Assembly: GCA_023229505.1 (NCBI GenBank)
Contig: JALNZD010000026.1
Span: 1 to 56,965, forward strand
Length of the DNA stretch: 56,965 bases
Origin: Bacteroidales bacterium
Lineage (GTDB): Bacteria; Bacteroidota; Bacteroidia; Bacteroidales; JAGOPY01
Direction of reading: 5' to 3'
Part shown: positions 8,066-16,899 of the stretch, one piece after another
How the letters are laid out: each line of letters begins with the position of its first letter
How positions within the stretch are numbered: position 1 is the stretch's first letter
Program-made: the position numbers and the translations under genes
The notes under the pieces: model-generated
Databases searched by the model: none
Told to the model about the DNA's origin: nothing
Seen by the model: the letters and a program-made list of their open reading frames with translations, nothing else

Positions 8066-9118
8066 GGACTTTTTATTGATAATCTTATTGGCAAGCTGTC
8101 CGCAGGCTGCATCTATATCTTTGCCGCGGCTTCGCCTGATGTTGACAACCAGGTTTTTACGATCGAGGAAATCTTTAAAAGCTTCCGTCCGCTCCTGTCC
8201 GGAGTCTTCATAAGGTACATTCTCCACCGGATTGTACTGGATCAGGTTGATCTTGACGGGGAAGTTTTTGCAGAATTCAGCCAATGCCCTGGCATCGGCC
8301 ATTGTATCATTGAAACCCCTGAGCATCACATATTCAAGGGTTATACGGGTGTGGGTCTGCTCATGAAAGTATTTCACTGCTTCGATCAGGTCATCAAGGG
8401 TATTCCGCAAGTTATAAGGGATGATCTGGTTACGTTTTTCATTAACGGCAGAATGTAAAGAAAGGGCCAGGTTAAACCTGACTTTATCTTTTCCAAGCTG
8501 CCGGATCATCGGGGCGATACCGACAGTTGAAACGGTAATCCGCTGGGGTGACATCGCCAGGCTGTCTTCCGCGGTAATTTTTGCAACAGATTGCAGTACA
8601 TTATGATAATTCAGCATTGGTTCACCCATTCCCATATAGACGATATGGCTGAGTGCCTGGCCATACTCCCGGCGGGCAGTCTCACCAATAATGGCAACCT
8701 GGTCGAATATTTCATCGAAATTGAGGTTCCTGATATAGCGGATCATTCCGGTAGCGCAGAATTTACAGGCCAGGTTGCAGCCGACCTGCGAGGAAATGCA
8801 GGCCGTCATCCTGGTACCTGAAGGGATCAGCACGCCTTCGATAATATGCTCGTCGAAGAGCTTAAACGACATTTTGATGGTCCCATCCTCACTCTTCTGG
8901 GTAGTATTGATTTCCAGTGCATTGATGGTATAATGCTGTTTAAGCAAATCCCTTGTTTTAAGAGAGATATCAGTCATCTGGTCGAAAGAGCGGGCTGTTT
9001 TCTTCCATAGCCAGTCGTAAACCTGCCGGGCCCGAAAGCGTTCCCCTCCTTGTTCCCTGAAAAATTTTTCCAACTCGGCCAGGGTTTGGGTTCTGATATT
9101 GATAATGTCTTTGTTCAA
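8063..9118 (-). CDS. rlmN: Dual-specificity 23S rRNA/tRNA adenine-C2 methyltransferase
   Basis: A 351-residue radical SAM enzyme that methylates A2503 of 23S rRNA and, in many bacteria, A37 of some tRNAs. The cluster motif CNLACKFC sits near residue 115, the glycine-rich GMGEPMLN follows, and the methyl-carrying cysteine is in DIDAACGQL near the C-terminus. The N-terminal helical domain (FRARQVYDWLWKK) is complete. The start is TTG, overlapping the TGA stop of the mevalonate kinase gene as TTGA; no ATG is available before the conserved N-terminus. This overlap suggests translation coupled to the isoprenoid genes upstream. Confidence 0.95.
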   Translation of the reverse strand: MNKDIINIRTQTLAELEKFFREQGGERFRARQVYDWLWKKTARSFDQMTDISLKTRDLLKQHYTINALEINTTQKSEDGTIKMSFKLFDEHIIEGVLIPSGTRMTACISSQVGCNLACKFCATGMIRYIRNLNFDEIFDQVAIIGETARREYGQALSHIVYMGMGEPMLNYHNVLQSVAKITAEDSLAMSPQRITVSTVGIAPMIRQLGKDKVRFNLALSLHSAVNEKRNQIIPYNLRNTLDDLIEAVKYFHEQTHTRITLEYVMLRGFNDTMADARALAEFCKNFPVKINLIQYNPVENVPYEDSGQERTEAFKDFLDRKNLVVNIRRSRGKDIDAACGQLANKIINKKS

Positions 9119-10080
9119 TCTTTATCATTTTTAAAAACCGGGATCAGATCCAGTTCGTGTTGCTGAAAATACTTCCGGGTTTGTTTAAAATCTTCAGAGA
9201 TACCTAATAAAAATCCACCGCCGCCGGATCCGCAGAGTTTCATTTTAAAATCACTGCGTTGAAGGCCTGATTCCCAGATAGCTTTCATATTTGAGGGGAT
9301 CATTTCAGGAAGAAATTCAAATTGAAAAGTTGATAAATCAGCCAGGTGACTGAAGAATGGTTCCATTTCGCCTTTCAACAATGTTTCAATACAACCATTA
9401 TTCGCCGGGATAAACACCTCCCTCACGCGTTTTATAAATTTCTCTTCCTTACATCTTGCAAAAAACAGATTGACCAAAGGGCCTGTTTTACCAAGGGTAC
9501 CGGAATCGACGAGAAAAATGGCGCTATTGGCACCAAATTTATCCCTGGGAATACCCACTGTTTCTATCTGAAGTTTATTTCTGATCAGCAGCGGGTGGCG
9601 GATGTAACATAGTAATGGGTCGAGACCGGAGCTGACACCGTGAAAGTAAGATTCCATCCGCGAAAAAACTTCTTTCAGATCTGATATTTCCGTCCCGGTC
9701 AATATCTTCCTGTTTTTGACGCCCTGTAAAACATACTGGTCATAAACCGCGGCCACAAGGGCACCTGAACTGCCTATGCCATAGCCCTGCGGGATATTTG
9801 ATTCGAAGTAAAGGCCTTTATTGATATCATTTTCAAACCGTTCCAGATCAAGTTTAAACCTGGAACCTGATCCATTTTGCAAATCTTTTAAATACTGCAG
9901 ATAATCCCTCAGGTGCTTGTTTGACTCAACTGCCAGTTCATACTTTGTATATTGCTCCTGGTTGACGAATCTAAGCTCACCGGTAAAATGGGCGTAAGGT
10001 ATGGTAAGTCCCATCGAATCGCAGATAACACTGTATTCGCCGAACAACATGATCTTCGCGTAAAATACCTCACCCTTCAT
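9115..10080 (-). CDS. Mevalonate kinase (GHMP kinase)
   Basis: A 321-residue GHMP kinase that should phosphorylate mevalonate. It starts MKGEVFYAKIMLFGEYSV, the usual GHMP opening. The ATP loop is PQGYGIGSSGAL near residues 94-105, and the third motif is KLCGSGGGGFLLG near the C-terminus. I chose the ATG at 10080; an in-frame TTG at 10101 lies inside a heptamer repeat and would add only repeat-encoded residues. The context (HMG-CoA reductase, mevalonate diphosphate decarboxylase, second GHMP kinase, IPP isomerase) makes mevalonate the most likely substrate. Which of the two GHMP kinases acts on mevalonate and which on phosphomevalonate is inferred, not seen. Confidence 0.85.
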   Translation of the reverse strand: MKGEVFYAKIMLFGEYSVICDSMGLTIPYAHFTGELRFVNQEQYTKYELAVESNKHLRDYLQYLKDLQNGSGSRFKLDLERFENDINKGLYFESNIPQGYGIGSSGALVAAVYDQYVLQGVKNRKILTGTEISDLKEVFSRMESYFHGVSSGLDPLLCYIRHPLLIRNKLQIETVGIPRDKFGANSAIFLVDSGTLGKTGPLVNLFFARCKEEKFIKRVREVFIPANNGCIETLLKGEMEPFFSHLADLSTFQFEFLPEMIPSNMKAIWESGLQRSDFKMKLCGSGGGGFLLGISEDFKQTRKYFQQHELDLIPVFKNDKD

Positions 10081-10117
10081 TTTCCAAATTTCAAGTTTCA
10101 AGTTTCATGTTTCAGAA
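10081..10117. repeat. Heptamer tandem repeat at the mvaD / mevalonate kinase junction
   Basis: On the minus strand the sequence reads as successive 7-base units TGAAACA, TGAAACT, TGAAACT, TGAAATT, TGGAAAA, with TGAAGGG next. The first TGA of the second series is the mvaD stop codon, and the mevalonate kinase ATG falls at the last unit boundary. Confidence 0.7.
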
Positions 10118-11178
10118 TTTAATTTCTCCGGACCACTACCAATCCCGTCATCTATCCATTTTTCATCTTCGCAGTAATTCACCAATTCTTCATTGATCCA
10201 TTTCCGAACGGCCAGGTTATGTAGTGCCGGATATAGCATGTGGACATTAGGGCCTGCATCCAGGGTAAAGCAAACAGGGATCTTCGTTTCTTTTCTGAAC
10301 ATCCGTATGGCATTAACAATATTCAGGGTGTTAGGTTCAATAAGCAGATAAGACTGATATGAAGACATCATCAGGGCATGCAGGTTTAAGGCTTCAGATT
10401 CAGTTATCCTGATGAACCCGTCAAAATCCCCGGAGCGGAGAGCTTTTGAAAGATCCAACATATTGGTCATAGCCATTTCATAACGTGGTCCGGCGAAGGG
10501 ATGGCCCTCCATCAGGGAATGTCCTGCCCGGCTGCTTACCTCTTTTTCCTTACTGCTGACCACCAGGATCGCATCTTTCATGCCTTTGAATACCGGGTTC
10601 ACCTCATAAGGCACCGGGATAGCGAATTCATCGGATGTCCCGGTAAGTTTTGGTACATATCCCCAAATCACATATCCTCCGTAAACCGACCGGCAGGCAC
10701 TTCCGGATGCCAGCCGGGAAAGTCGGGAGGCTTCCTGCAGGAACGGTTGCTGCGGTATGGAAATCCCGCTAAAGCGGGATAGAAAGTCAGTTGCGCAGAG
10801 TCCCAGCGCACTCATACTTGAAGCCGAGGATGCGATACCTGTTGAATGGGGAAATGTGTTGGAACTGGAAATTCTGAAAGTGAATTCATTCAAAAATGGA
10901 TATTCTGTAAATAAAGACTGGAGGTAAAGGGCAATTTTTTTCTCAAAATTCTCCTGTTTCCTGCCTTCAAATAAGAATTCAAGCCATGGAACGCCTGCTT
11001 TTTCATCCTTCGGCCAGAATTCCAAAGTCATCTCAGTATAAGCCCTGCTTAGGGTCATGCTCAATGAAGGGTTTGCAGGTATCTGGACCTTTTTCTTCCC
11101 CCAATATTTGACCAGGGCGATGTTTGAAGGGCTTCGCCAGGATATTTTACCAGATTTAAATTCGCTATGTTCTATCAT
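10105..11178 (-). CDS. mvaD: Diphosphomevalonate decarboxylase
   Basis: This enzyme converts mevalonate diphosphate to isopentenyl diphosphate with ATP. Family motifs are all present: SPSNIALVKYWGKK near residue 16, SSNTFPHSTGIASSAS, SRLASGSACRSVYGGY, and CFTLDAGPNVHMLYP near the C-terminus. I chose the ATG at 11178, giving 357 residues beginning MIEHSEFKSGKISW, which fits the family. An upstream in-frame ATG at 11247 would overlap the GYDIA kinase gene by 17 bases and add 23 unconserved residues, so it remains possible but less likely. The stop codon lies in a heptamer repeat. A palindrome is embedded in the coding region at 10763-10780. Confidence 0.92.
   Translation of the reverse strand: MIEHSEFKSGKISWRSPSNIALVKYWGKKKVQIPANPSLSMTLSRAYTEMTLEFWPKDEKAGVPWLEFLFEGRKQENFEKKIALYLQSLFTEYPFLNEFTFRISSSNTFPHSTGIASSASSMSALGLCATDFLSRFSGISIPQQPFLQEASRLSRLASGSACRSVYGGYVIWGYVPKLTGTSDEFAIPVPYEVNPVFKGMKDAILVVSSKEKEVSSRAGHSLMEGHPFAGPRYEMAMTNMLDLSKALRSGDFDGFIRITESEALNLHALMMSSYQSYLLIEPNTLNIVNAIRMFRKETKIPVCFTLDAGPNVHMLYPALHNLAVRKWINEELVNYCEDEKWIDDGIGSGPEKLNSET
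10763..10780. repeat. REP-like palindrome inside mvaD
   Basis: ATCCCGCT and AGCGGGAT form perfect 8-base arms around AA. It encodes LSRFSGIS (minus strand), between conserved blocks of the decarboxylase, and reads through in frame. Confidence 0.6.
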
Positions 11179-11230
11179 TCTATAACCAGGAAATGAAGGT
11201 ACATAATATTCAATTTTTATTTTTGAATTT

Positions 11231-12151
11231 TCAATATATAATCTCATCCCATGTGAAAATAACCGTCATACCTTTTCCGGCAAAATATTTCCTTACTTCT
11301 TCCTGATTCATTTCAGTCACTGCCATCACGAAATCGCCACCCCAGGCCCCGAGCGATTTTATTTCTCCGTTGAAATCCGGAAAGGTTTCCTGTTTTACAA
11401 CTGGCAGGCCAATGGCAGCAGAAATCGTCTCTTCATGCAAACGCATGACCGATAAAAAATCTTCGAAATCATCTGCATTAACTAAGGCATCGGTCAGGTT
11501 TGATACTTTGAGGATTATTTGATCATCCTTGAATGGCTGTGCCATGAATTTCCTGACACTTTCCTGGGAATCCTGTTTCCGCCCTAAATAAATAAAAAAT
11601 AAATGATCAGCGAAAGCAGGTTTGAAGTACACTTCATGAATTTCGTGGTGCTTATCCTTCAGTTGATATATTATTGGCTGGCTTGCCCTGGCGCAAAAAA
11701 CGTCGTACCCGGAACCCTGGAATGAGCTCCGGTATAAAGCATAAGGATCGACATCCAGCCAGTAAGCAAGGTTTGAAACCAGGGAAGAACTGCTTCCAAG
11801 GCCCCAGCGGATGTCGAAATTAATGTTGTTGCGGATAGAGAAACCCTGAGAGGTCAACCCAAGTTCTGGCTGTAGCTTCCCTCCCTCTTTCAATAAATCA
11901 CGGATGAAAAAAGCCGTTTTTTGATCGGAAGAATCAAGGATTGTCATATCCTTCAAGCGGAGCCGGGCCGTAAACCAAATTTTATCCAGGACGTACGTTT
12001 CCCATTCCAGAATTCCAGGTGGAGAAATTTCATGTACAAGCATCCGCTGACCGAATTTCAACGGCACGGCCAATGCTTTTGCGCCATACAGCACAAAATA
12101 TTCACCGGAAAGAAGAAATTTGCCCTTTGAATAAAACTCTCCGCTTCTCAA
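11231..12151 (-). CDS. GYDIA-family GHMP kinase, probable phosphomevalonate kinase role
   Basis: A 306-residue GHMP kinase of a Bacteroidota family named after its GYDIA motif, seen here as GYDVF near residue 150. Other motifs: GKFLLSGEYFVLYGAKALA at the N-terminus, WGLGSSSSLVSN near residue 117 (ATP loop), and LGAWGGDFVMAV near the C-terminus. The start is TTG, four bases after the mvaA stop; using it preserves the expected N-terminus FYSKGKF. Its place between mvaA and mvaD suggests it fills the phosphomevalonate kinase step, since no other candidate is present. That assignment is inference from context. Confidence 0.8.
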   Translation of the reverse strand: MRSGEFYSKGKFLLSGEYFVLYGAKALAVPLKFGQRMLVHEISPPGILEWETYVLDKIWFTARLRLKDMTILDSSDQKTAFFIRDLLKEGGKLQPELGLTSQGFSIRNNINFDIRWGLGSSSSLVSNLAYWLDVDPYALYRSSFQGSGYDVFCARASQPIIYQLKDKHHEIHEVYFKPAFADHLFFIYLGRKQDSQESVRKFMAQPFKDDQIILKVSNLTDALVNADDFEDFLSVMRLHEETISAAIGLPVVKQETFPDFNGEIKSLGAWGGDFVMAVTEMNQEEVRKYFAGKGMTVIFTWDEIIY

Positions 12152-12154
12152 TTG

Positions 12155-13498
12155 TCAGCTTTTTACACCCAGGATATGAGACCTGTGGTTATTGATGAAG
12201 TCGGTGACTGATTTGAACGACACCTTGTGGTTTATAAAATATTCGACTGCTTTTTGTTTTTCTTCCTGCGTGGCGGCATAAAAATTAAGAATATTGAAGA
12301 GGTGCATTTTCATGTGGCCCACCTGGATTCCTTTGGTTACAAGCGATTTAACAGCCCCGAAATTATTAGACAGGCCGGCAGAAGCAGCGATCATCATCAA
12401 TTCCCTTGCACTCGGGTTACCGAGCATTTCGAGGGAGAATCTGGCCATGGGATGAAGCGATGTCAATCCGCCAACTGTTCCCATGGCAAGCGGGACTTTA
12501 AGTTCATAATGAAAAATGTCGCCTTCGAGCGCAAGATCAGTAAGACTTTGATACTTACCACTCCTGCAGGCATAAGTATGGGCGCCTGCCTCGATAGCCC
12601 TGAAATCGTTACCGGTAGCCAGTGCAAGGGCATCAATCCCGTTGAAAATCCCTTTATTATGGGTGGCGGCGCGATATTCATCGACTTTGGCAATCTCGAT
12701 GGCTTTCTGGAATTTCCAGGCAAATTTCTCCGGGCTCATTTCACTATCATTGGGCAGCAGCTCTTTAATATCGCACTCGACATATGCCCTGACCAGGCAA
12801 TCCGGTGTATAGTTCGATAATATAGACATGATGATCTCGCAATCTTTTTCCTCTTCCTCAAACCGGGGACTTTTCACCAGGAATTCTTTCAGCAGACGTG
12901 CAAACTCTTCCAGGACCGAATTGATGAAATTGGCACCCATCGAATCGACTGTCTCAAAAGATACCTTGAGCTGGTAATAATCCTCGATTTCTTCATTCAT
13001 TTTAATTAACAGAATATCAAGGATACCTCCTCCCCTGCCTTCCATATTTGAAGTTATACCTTTAGTGCCGGCCAGCAGGGCGCGTTTCAGCTCAGGCATG
13101 GCTTTTTCCAGTTTATCAGGGTTACCTTTCCACAGAAAATGCACCTGCCCTATCTTTTCCGTTGAGATCACTTCAGCATGGAACCCGCCGCGCTCGGCCC
13201 AGAATTTAGCGCTGCTCGAGGCGGCAGCTATGACCGAGCTTTCCTCGATGACCATGGGGACCATATAGTTCTTGCCATTGATGAGGAAGTTCGGTGCAAT
13301 CCCAAATGGAAAGTAAAAATTGGATAAGGTGTTTTCGCTGAATTCATCGAACAGGGTTTGCTTTTGCGGGTCCCGGTGCCAATATGATTTAAGTTCCCGC
13401 AGGACCTTTTCGGGGTGATCAAAAAAGCTGGCGACAAGCTTGAGTTTCTCCTCCTTGTTCATCTTGGAGAAACCGTTGATGATACCATTAATGTTCAT
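12155..13498 (-). CDS. mvaA: Hydroxymethylglutaryl-CoA reductase (class II type)
   Basis: A 447-residue reductase linking HMG-CoA and mevalonate. Motifs in order: EESSVIAAASSSAKFW near residue 84, VDSMGANFINSVLE near residue 182, ATHNKGIFNGIDALALATGND near residue 275, GTVGGLTSLHP, and the catalytic histidine segment GHMKMH near residue 394. There are no membrane segments, as expected for the soluble bacterial class II enzymes. The biosynthetic direction is inferred from its operon. Its ATG overlaps the fni stop as ATGA. Confidence 0.93.
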   Translation of the reverse strand: MNINGIINGFSKMNKEEKLKLVASFFDHPEKVLRELKSYWHRDPQKQTLFDEFSENTLSNFYFPFGIAPNFLINGKNYMVPMVIEESSVIAAASSSAKFWAERGGFHAEVISTEKIGQVHFLWKGNPDKLEKAMPELKRALLAGTKGITSNMEGRGGGILDILLIKMNEEIEDYYQLKVSFETVDSMGANFINSVLEEFARLLKEFLVKSPRFEEEEKDCEIIMSILSNYTPDCLVRAYVECDIKELLPNDSEMSPEKFAWKFQKAIEIAKVDEYRAATHNKGIFNGIDALALATGNDFRAIEAGAHTYACRSGKYQSLTDLALEGDIFHYELKVPLAMGTVGGLTSLHPMARFSLEMLGNPSARELMMIAASAGLSNNFGAVKSLVTKGIQVGHMKMHLFNILNFYAATQEEKQKAVEYFINHKVSFKSVTDFINNHRSHILGVKS

Positions 13499-14502
13499 CT
13501 GTCAGAATCCTTAATTACAAAATAGGCACGGGCAAGTTTAATCCCTTCTATCTGGTATTCCACGAATTTTTTTAATTCCTCATAAGATTGACTGGCATAT
13601 TTCAGGAATCCCGATGCTTGCCCATATATTGCAGGTAATTTACAGCGATTGATGAGATAATACCCGTCAAGAAAAGAGCGGATACCTCCGGAAATAATGA
13701 TTTGCCGGCACCTGACCGTCGTATTATTATCATCCAGTATTTCATTGATCAGATCTGTCATTTCAAAAGCATCATGGCCGATCCGGCTGACTGGTTCATA
13801 ATATTGCTGTTTAAACTCGTCGGAACGAAGCAATTCCACTTTTGCAAAATTTGTCCCACCGAAAGCGGCCATTTCAATGGCTTCAAGCGGAAGTTCCAGT
13901 AATGCCCGCAGGCTCTCCGGCCCCATACCCTGTCCCACTTCTTTTACTATGACCGGGTGGCTGGTCATTTTCAGGTACGACCTGATCGTATCAATGGGTG
14001 GCTGACTGAACAGGTTACCTTCAGGCTGCAACCATTCCTGAAGCGGGTTGACATGAATGATGAGGCCATCAGCCCTGAGTTTTTCTATTAACTGGTCAAC
14101 AGGGGAAATATCATCTTTTAGAACCATTTCTTCCAGTTGTGCAATCCCAAGATTGGCATAGAATGGAAGATCATTTCCAATCGTATCCCTTATATCGAAA
14201 TCGGAAAAATGATCATCACTTTCCAGCAACGGGCGACAGGAACCAAGACCCATACCCAGGCCAAACTCCCGGCATACCTGCGCAAGGTTGCGGTTAATCT
14301 GACCAGCAAGACGGGTTCCGCCGGTCATGCTTGATACCCATATTGGCGCCCTCAACATCTTGCCCAGGAATTTAAATGGAACCAGGCCGGTAACCGGATG
14401 TTTAGCCATCAGGGGTTCATAGAAAAACCTTCTGTCGATCTCTTCCATTCCGGTTTTCGCCTGGAAAGCAAGGTTGATATGGTCTTTTTTCCGGTCAGTC
14501 AT
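13495..14502 (-). CDS. fni: Type 2 isopentenyl-diphosphate delta-isomerase
   Basis: A 335-residue FMN-dependent isomerase that interconverts IPP and DMAPP. Recognisable blocks: KHPVTGLVPFKFLG and SSMTGG near the N-terminus, GMGLGSCRPLLES, the substrate segment HVNPLQEWLQPEG near residue 150, VKEVGQGM, FGGTNFAKVE, and the phosphate-binding SGGIRS. It appears to lead the mevalonate operon, followed by mvaA with a 4-base overlap. No TAnnTTTG box is obvious in the 43 bases upstream, so transcription may enter from the DUF4468 gene. Confidence 0.92.
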   Translation of the reverse strand: MTDRKKDHINLAFQAKTGMEEIDRRFFYEPLMAKHPVTGLVPFKFLGKMLRAPIWVSSMTGGTRLAGQINRNLAQVCREFGLGMGLGSCRPLLESDDHFSDFDIRDTIGNDLPFYANLGIAQLEEMVLKDDISPVDQLIEKLRADGLIIHVNPLQEWLQPEGNLFSQPPIDTIRSYLKMTSHPVIVKEVGQGMGPESLRALLELPLEAIEMAAFGGTNFAKVELLRSDEFKQQYYEPVSRIGHDAFEMTDLINEILDDNNTTVRCRQIIISGGIRSFLDGYYLINRCKLPAIYGQASGFLKYASQSYEELKKFVEYQIEGIKLARAYFVIKDSDR

Positions 14503-14545
14503 TTTATTCCATTAAATTACATTTTTCATGGATACAAGCTATCAT

Positions 14546-15094
14546 TTACCATTCTTCATCCTTGATTTCCTGACCAGGTTTCATTTTCTCCTTCAATGAT
14601 TTAATCAATTCATCCCTCACAAAAGAATCGATCTGCTCAAGGTAACTTTTCCATTTCACATTATAATCAGGAGCACTTTTATCAAGCCATTTTTCAACCG
14701 GGTAGCGGGAAACCAGTTTCAAAATAAAATTGTCGACAACAACACGGTAACGGTTTTCTTTAAATTCGATCTTCGCATTATACAGGATCATCCCGGCATC
14801 CTGTCTGTTCCCGAGGTCATCATAATCATAAACCCTGAACTGGTGCTGAATTTTGATAAGGCCAGTCGATTGGTCCCTCACTTTAGCGGCATCCCATGGA
14901 TTTGCATAGAATGTATGAAGCCATGAGGAGCAGCGGTTAAATAATGTATCTTTTGTGCCTTCTTCATTGATCACTTCTTTATAAGAAATCAATCCGGTAA
15001 CCTCATCCACCGGCATATTCAGTGAAGCATCTTCCTGGGCTGAGGCAGTTAACAGGCCAAAAGCGACAATCAATATGGAAAGTATTGTTTTCAT
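14546..15094 (-). CDS. DUF4468 domain-containing secreted protein
   Basis: A 182-residue protein with a signal peptide (MKTILSILIVAFGLLTASAQ). The rest resembles the Bacteroidota DUF4468 family, whose N-terminal part often reads as here: a VTGLISYKEV segment, a paired W...FYANPWDAAKV block, and IKIQHQFRVY leading to a conserved IEFKENRYRVVVDNF strand pair. I chose the ATG at 15094; a more distant in-frame start at 15115 would disrupt the signal peptide and lies nearly on the promoter box. Function unknown, probably periplasmic. It sits upstream of fni with a 43-base gap. Confidence 0.75.
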   Translation of the reverse strand: MKTILSILIVAFGLLTASAQEDASLNMPVDEVTGLISYKEVINEEGTKDTLFNRCSSWLHTFYANPWDAAKVRDQSTGLIKIQHQFRVYDYDDLGNRQDAGMILYNAKIEFKENRYRVVVDNFILKLVSRYPVEKWLDKSAPDYNVKWKSYLEQIDSFVRDELIKSLKEKMKPGQEIKDEEW

Positions 15095-15117
15095 GGTTAA
15101 TAATTTACATATCATGA

Positions 15118-15125
15118 CAAAAATA
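15118..15125 (-). promoter_or_regulatory. -7 box (TATTTTTG) for the DUF4468 gene
   Basis: TATTTTTG on the minus strand lies 23 bases upstream of the chosen ATG at 15094 and supports that start over the upstream alternative. Confidence 0.5.
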
Positions 15126-15175
15126 CGAAATATTAAAGGAAAGCGGCATGGATTTTACCAGACAGGTTCAGGCAT

Positions 15176-15206
15176 AAAAAAAGGCCGCCTTTCGTGGGCA
15201 GCCTTT
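15176..15206 (-). terminator. Rho-independent terminator after groEL
   Basis: On the minus strand AAAGGCTGCC pairs with GGCGGCCTTT across a 7-base loop, followed by a run of seven T (shared in part with the stem). It lies about 20 bases after the groEL stop. Confidence 0.85.
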
Positions 15207-15224
15207 AGAATAAAACGGGGTCTA

Positions 15225-16859
15225 TTAATACATTCCGTCATGCATTCCACCACCGCCCATTGGCATTTTTGATTCTTTATCCTCCTTTGAATCTGCGAGG
15301 AGACATTCAGTAGTGAGCAACATGCTGGCAATTGAGGCAGCATTTTCCAGGGCGACGCGGGCGACTTTCGTCGGATCGATCACGCCAGATTCGAATAGAT
15401 TTTCATATTTCTCAGTACGGGCATTGAAACCGAAGTCACCTTTGCCTTCCCTGACCCGTTGTACAACTACCGAGCCTTCCAGGCCGGCGTTAGCAACGAT
15501 CTGGCGGAGGGGTTCTTCGAGTGCACGGCGGATGATGGCCACACCGGTGGTCTGGTCTTCATTCTCACCCTTCAGTTTAGCAATAGTATCAATGGCACGC
15601 AGGTAAGCGACACCTCCACCTGGGATGATGCCTTCTTCGATAGCGGCCCGGGTCGCGTTCAGCGCGTCAACAAAACGGTCTTTTCTTTCTTTCATTTCAA
15701 CTTCACTGGCTGCACCAACATAGATCACCGCTACACCGCCGGCCAGTTTAGCCAGGCGTTCCTGCAGCTTTTCCTTGTCATAATCCGACGTGGTGTTATC
15801 GATCTGAATTTTGATCTGTTTAACCCGTGAAATGATATCCTCTTTCTTTCCCTTTCCACCGACGATCGTCGTGTTTTCCTTATCAACGGAGATCTTTTCA
15901 GCCTGTCCGAGGTATTCCAGGCTTGCATCTTCCAGCTTATAGCCTTTTTCTTCAGAGATAACCGTACCACCCGTCAGGATGGCAATATCTTCGAGCATTT
16001 CTTTCCTTCTGTCGCCAAAACCAGGAGCTTTCACAGCAACGACTTTCAGGGCGCCCCTGATCTTATTTACGACAAGGGTAGCCAGCGCTTCGCTTTCCAC
16101 ATCTTCTGCGATGATGACAAGCGGCCGGCCGGTCTGGGCGGCTTTTTCCAAAATCGGCAGAAGATCTTTCATAATGGAGATTTTCTTGTCGTGGATCAGG
16201 ATATAGGGGTTCTCGTAAACAGATTCCATTTTTTCGGTATCCGTAACGAAATAAGGTGAAATATAACCGCGGTCAAATTGCATGCCTTCCACTACCTCAA
16301 CAGAGGTTTCCATGCTTTTAGCCTCTTCGATGGTGATCACGCCTTCTTTCTTCACCTTAGACATAGCTTCAGCGATCAGTTTGCCAATGGTGCTGTCATT
16401 ATTGGCTGAAATAGATGCAACCTGCTCGATCTTCTCAAAGCTGTCGCCAATCTGCCTGGTTTGGGCTTTCAATGATTCGATAACTTTAACTACTGCTATT
16501 TCAATTCCTCTCTTGATTTCCATCGGGTTTGCACCGGCGGTGACATTTTTCAGTCCCGTGATGAAAATAGCCTGGGCCAGCACAGTAGCGGTGGTCGTCC
16601 CGTCACCGGCGAGATCACTGGTTTTGGAAGCAACTTCTTTCACCATCTGGGCTCCCATATTTTCGGCGTTATCCTTCAGTTCAATTTCTTTGGCTACTGT
16701 TACGCCGTCTTTGGTGATAACGGGCGAGCCGAAAGACTTCTGAATAATTACGTTACGACCTTTTGGCCCGAGGGTTATTTTTACTGCATTGGAAAGTTCA
16801 TCGACACCTTTTTTCAGTTTTTCTCTTGCGGCCAGGTCGAATATGATATCTTTTGCCAT
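15225..16859 (-). CDS. groEL: Chaperonin GroEL (60 kDa)
   Basis: A 544-residue subunit of the cytosolic chaperonin ring that folds proteins with GroES. The N-terminus has KITLGPKGRNV, the nucleotide site GDGTTTATVLAQ is near residue 86, and GIIPGGGVAYLRA is near residue 412. The C-terminus is the flexible glycine/methionine tail MPMGGGGMHDGMY. It follows groES with a 40-base gap and is closed by a strong terminator. There is a single intact copy in the window. Confidence 0.98.
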   Translation of the reverse strand: MAKDIIFDLAAREKLKKGVDELSNAVKITLGPKGRNVIIQKSFGSPVITKDGVTVAKEIELKDNAENMGAQMVKEVASKTSDLAGDGTTTATVLAQAIFITGLKNVTAGANPMEIKRGIEIAVVKVIESLKAQTRQIGDSFEKIEQVASISANNDSTIGKLIAEAMSKVKKEGVITIEEAKSMETSVEVVEGMQFDRGYISPYFVTDTEKMESVYENPYILIHDKKISIMKDLLPILEKAAQTGRPLVIIAEDVESEALATLVVNKIRGALKVVAVKAPGFGDRRKEMLEDIAILTGGTVISEEKGYKLEDASLEYLGQAEKISVDKENTTIVGGKGKKEDIISRVKQIKIQIDNTTSDYDKEKLQERLAKLAGGVAVIYVGAASEVEMKERKDRFVDALNATRAAIEEGIIPGGGVAYLRAIDTIAKLKGENEDQTTGVAIIRRALEEPLRQIVANAGLEGSVVVQRVREGKGDFGFNARTEKYENLFESGVIDPTKVARVALENAASIASMLLTTECLLADSKEDKESKMPMGGGGMHDGMY

Positions 16860-16899
16860 GTTTTAAGATTTTTAAGGTTTATGATTTAAAATAATTTTT

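Noticed and set aside
12227..12820. A 197-codon open frame on the plus strand opposite mvaA
   Set aside because: Antisense to conserved HMG-CoA reductase blocks, with no motif or start context.
16282..16743. A 153-codon open frame on the plus strand opposite groEL
   Set aside because: Antisense to highly conserved groEL codons, S/A/T-rich with no recognisable domain.
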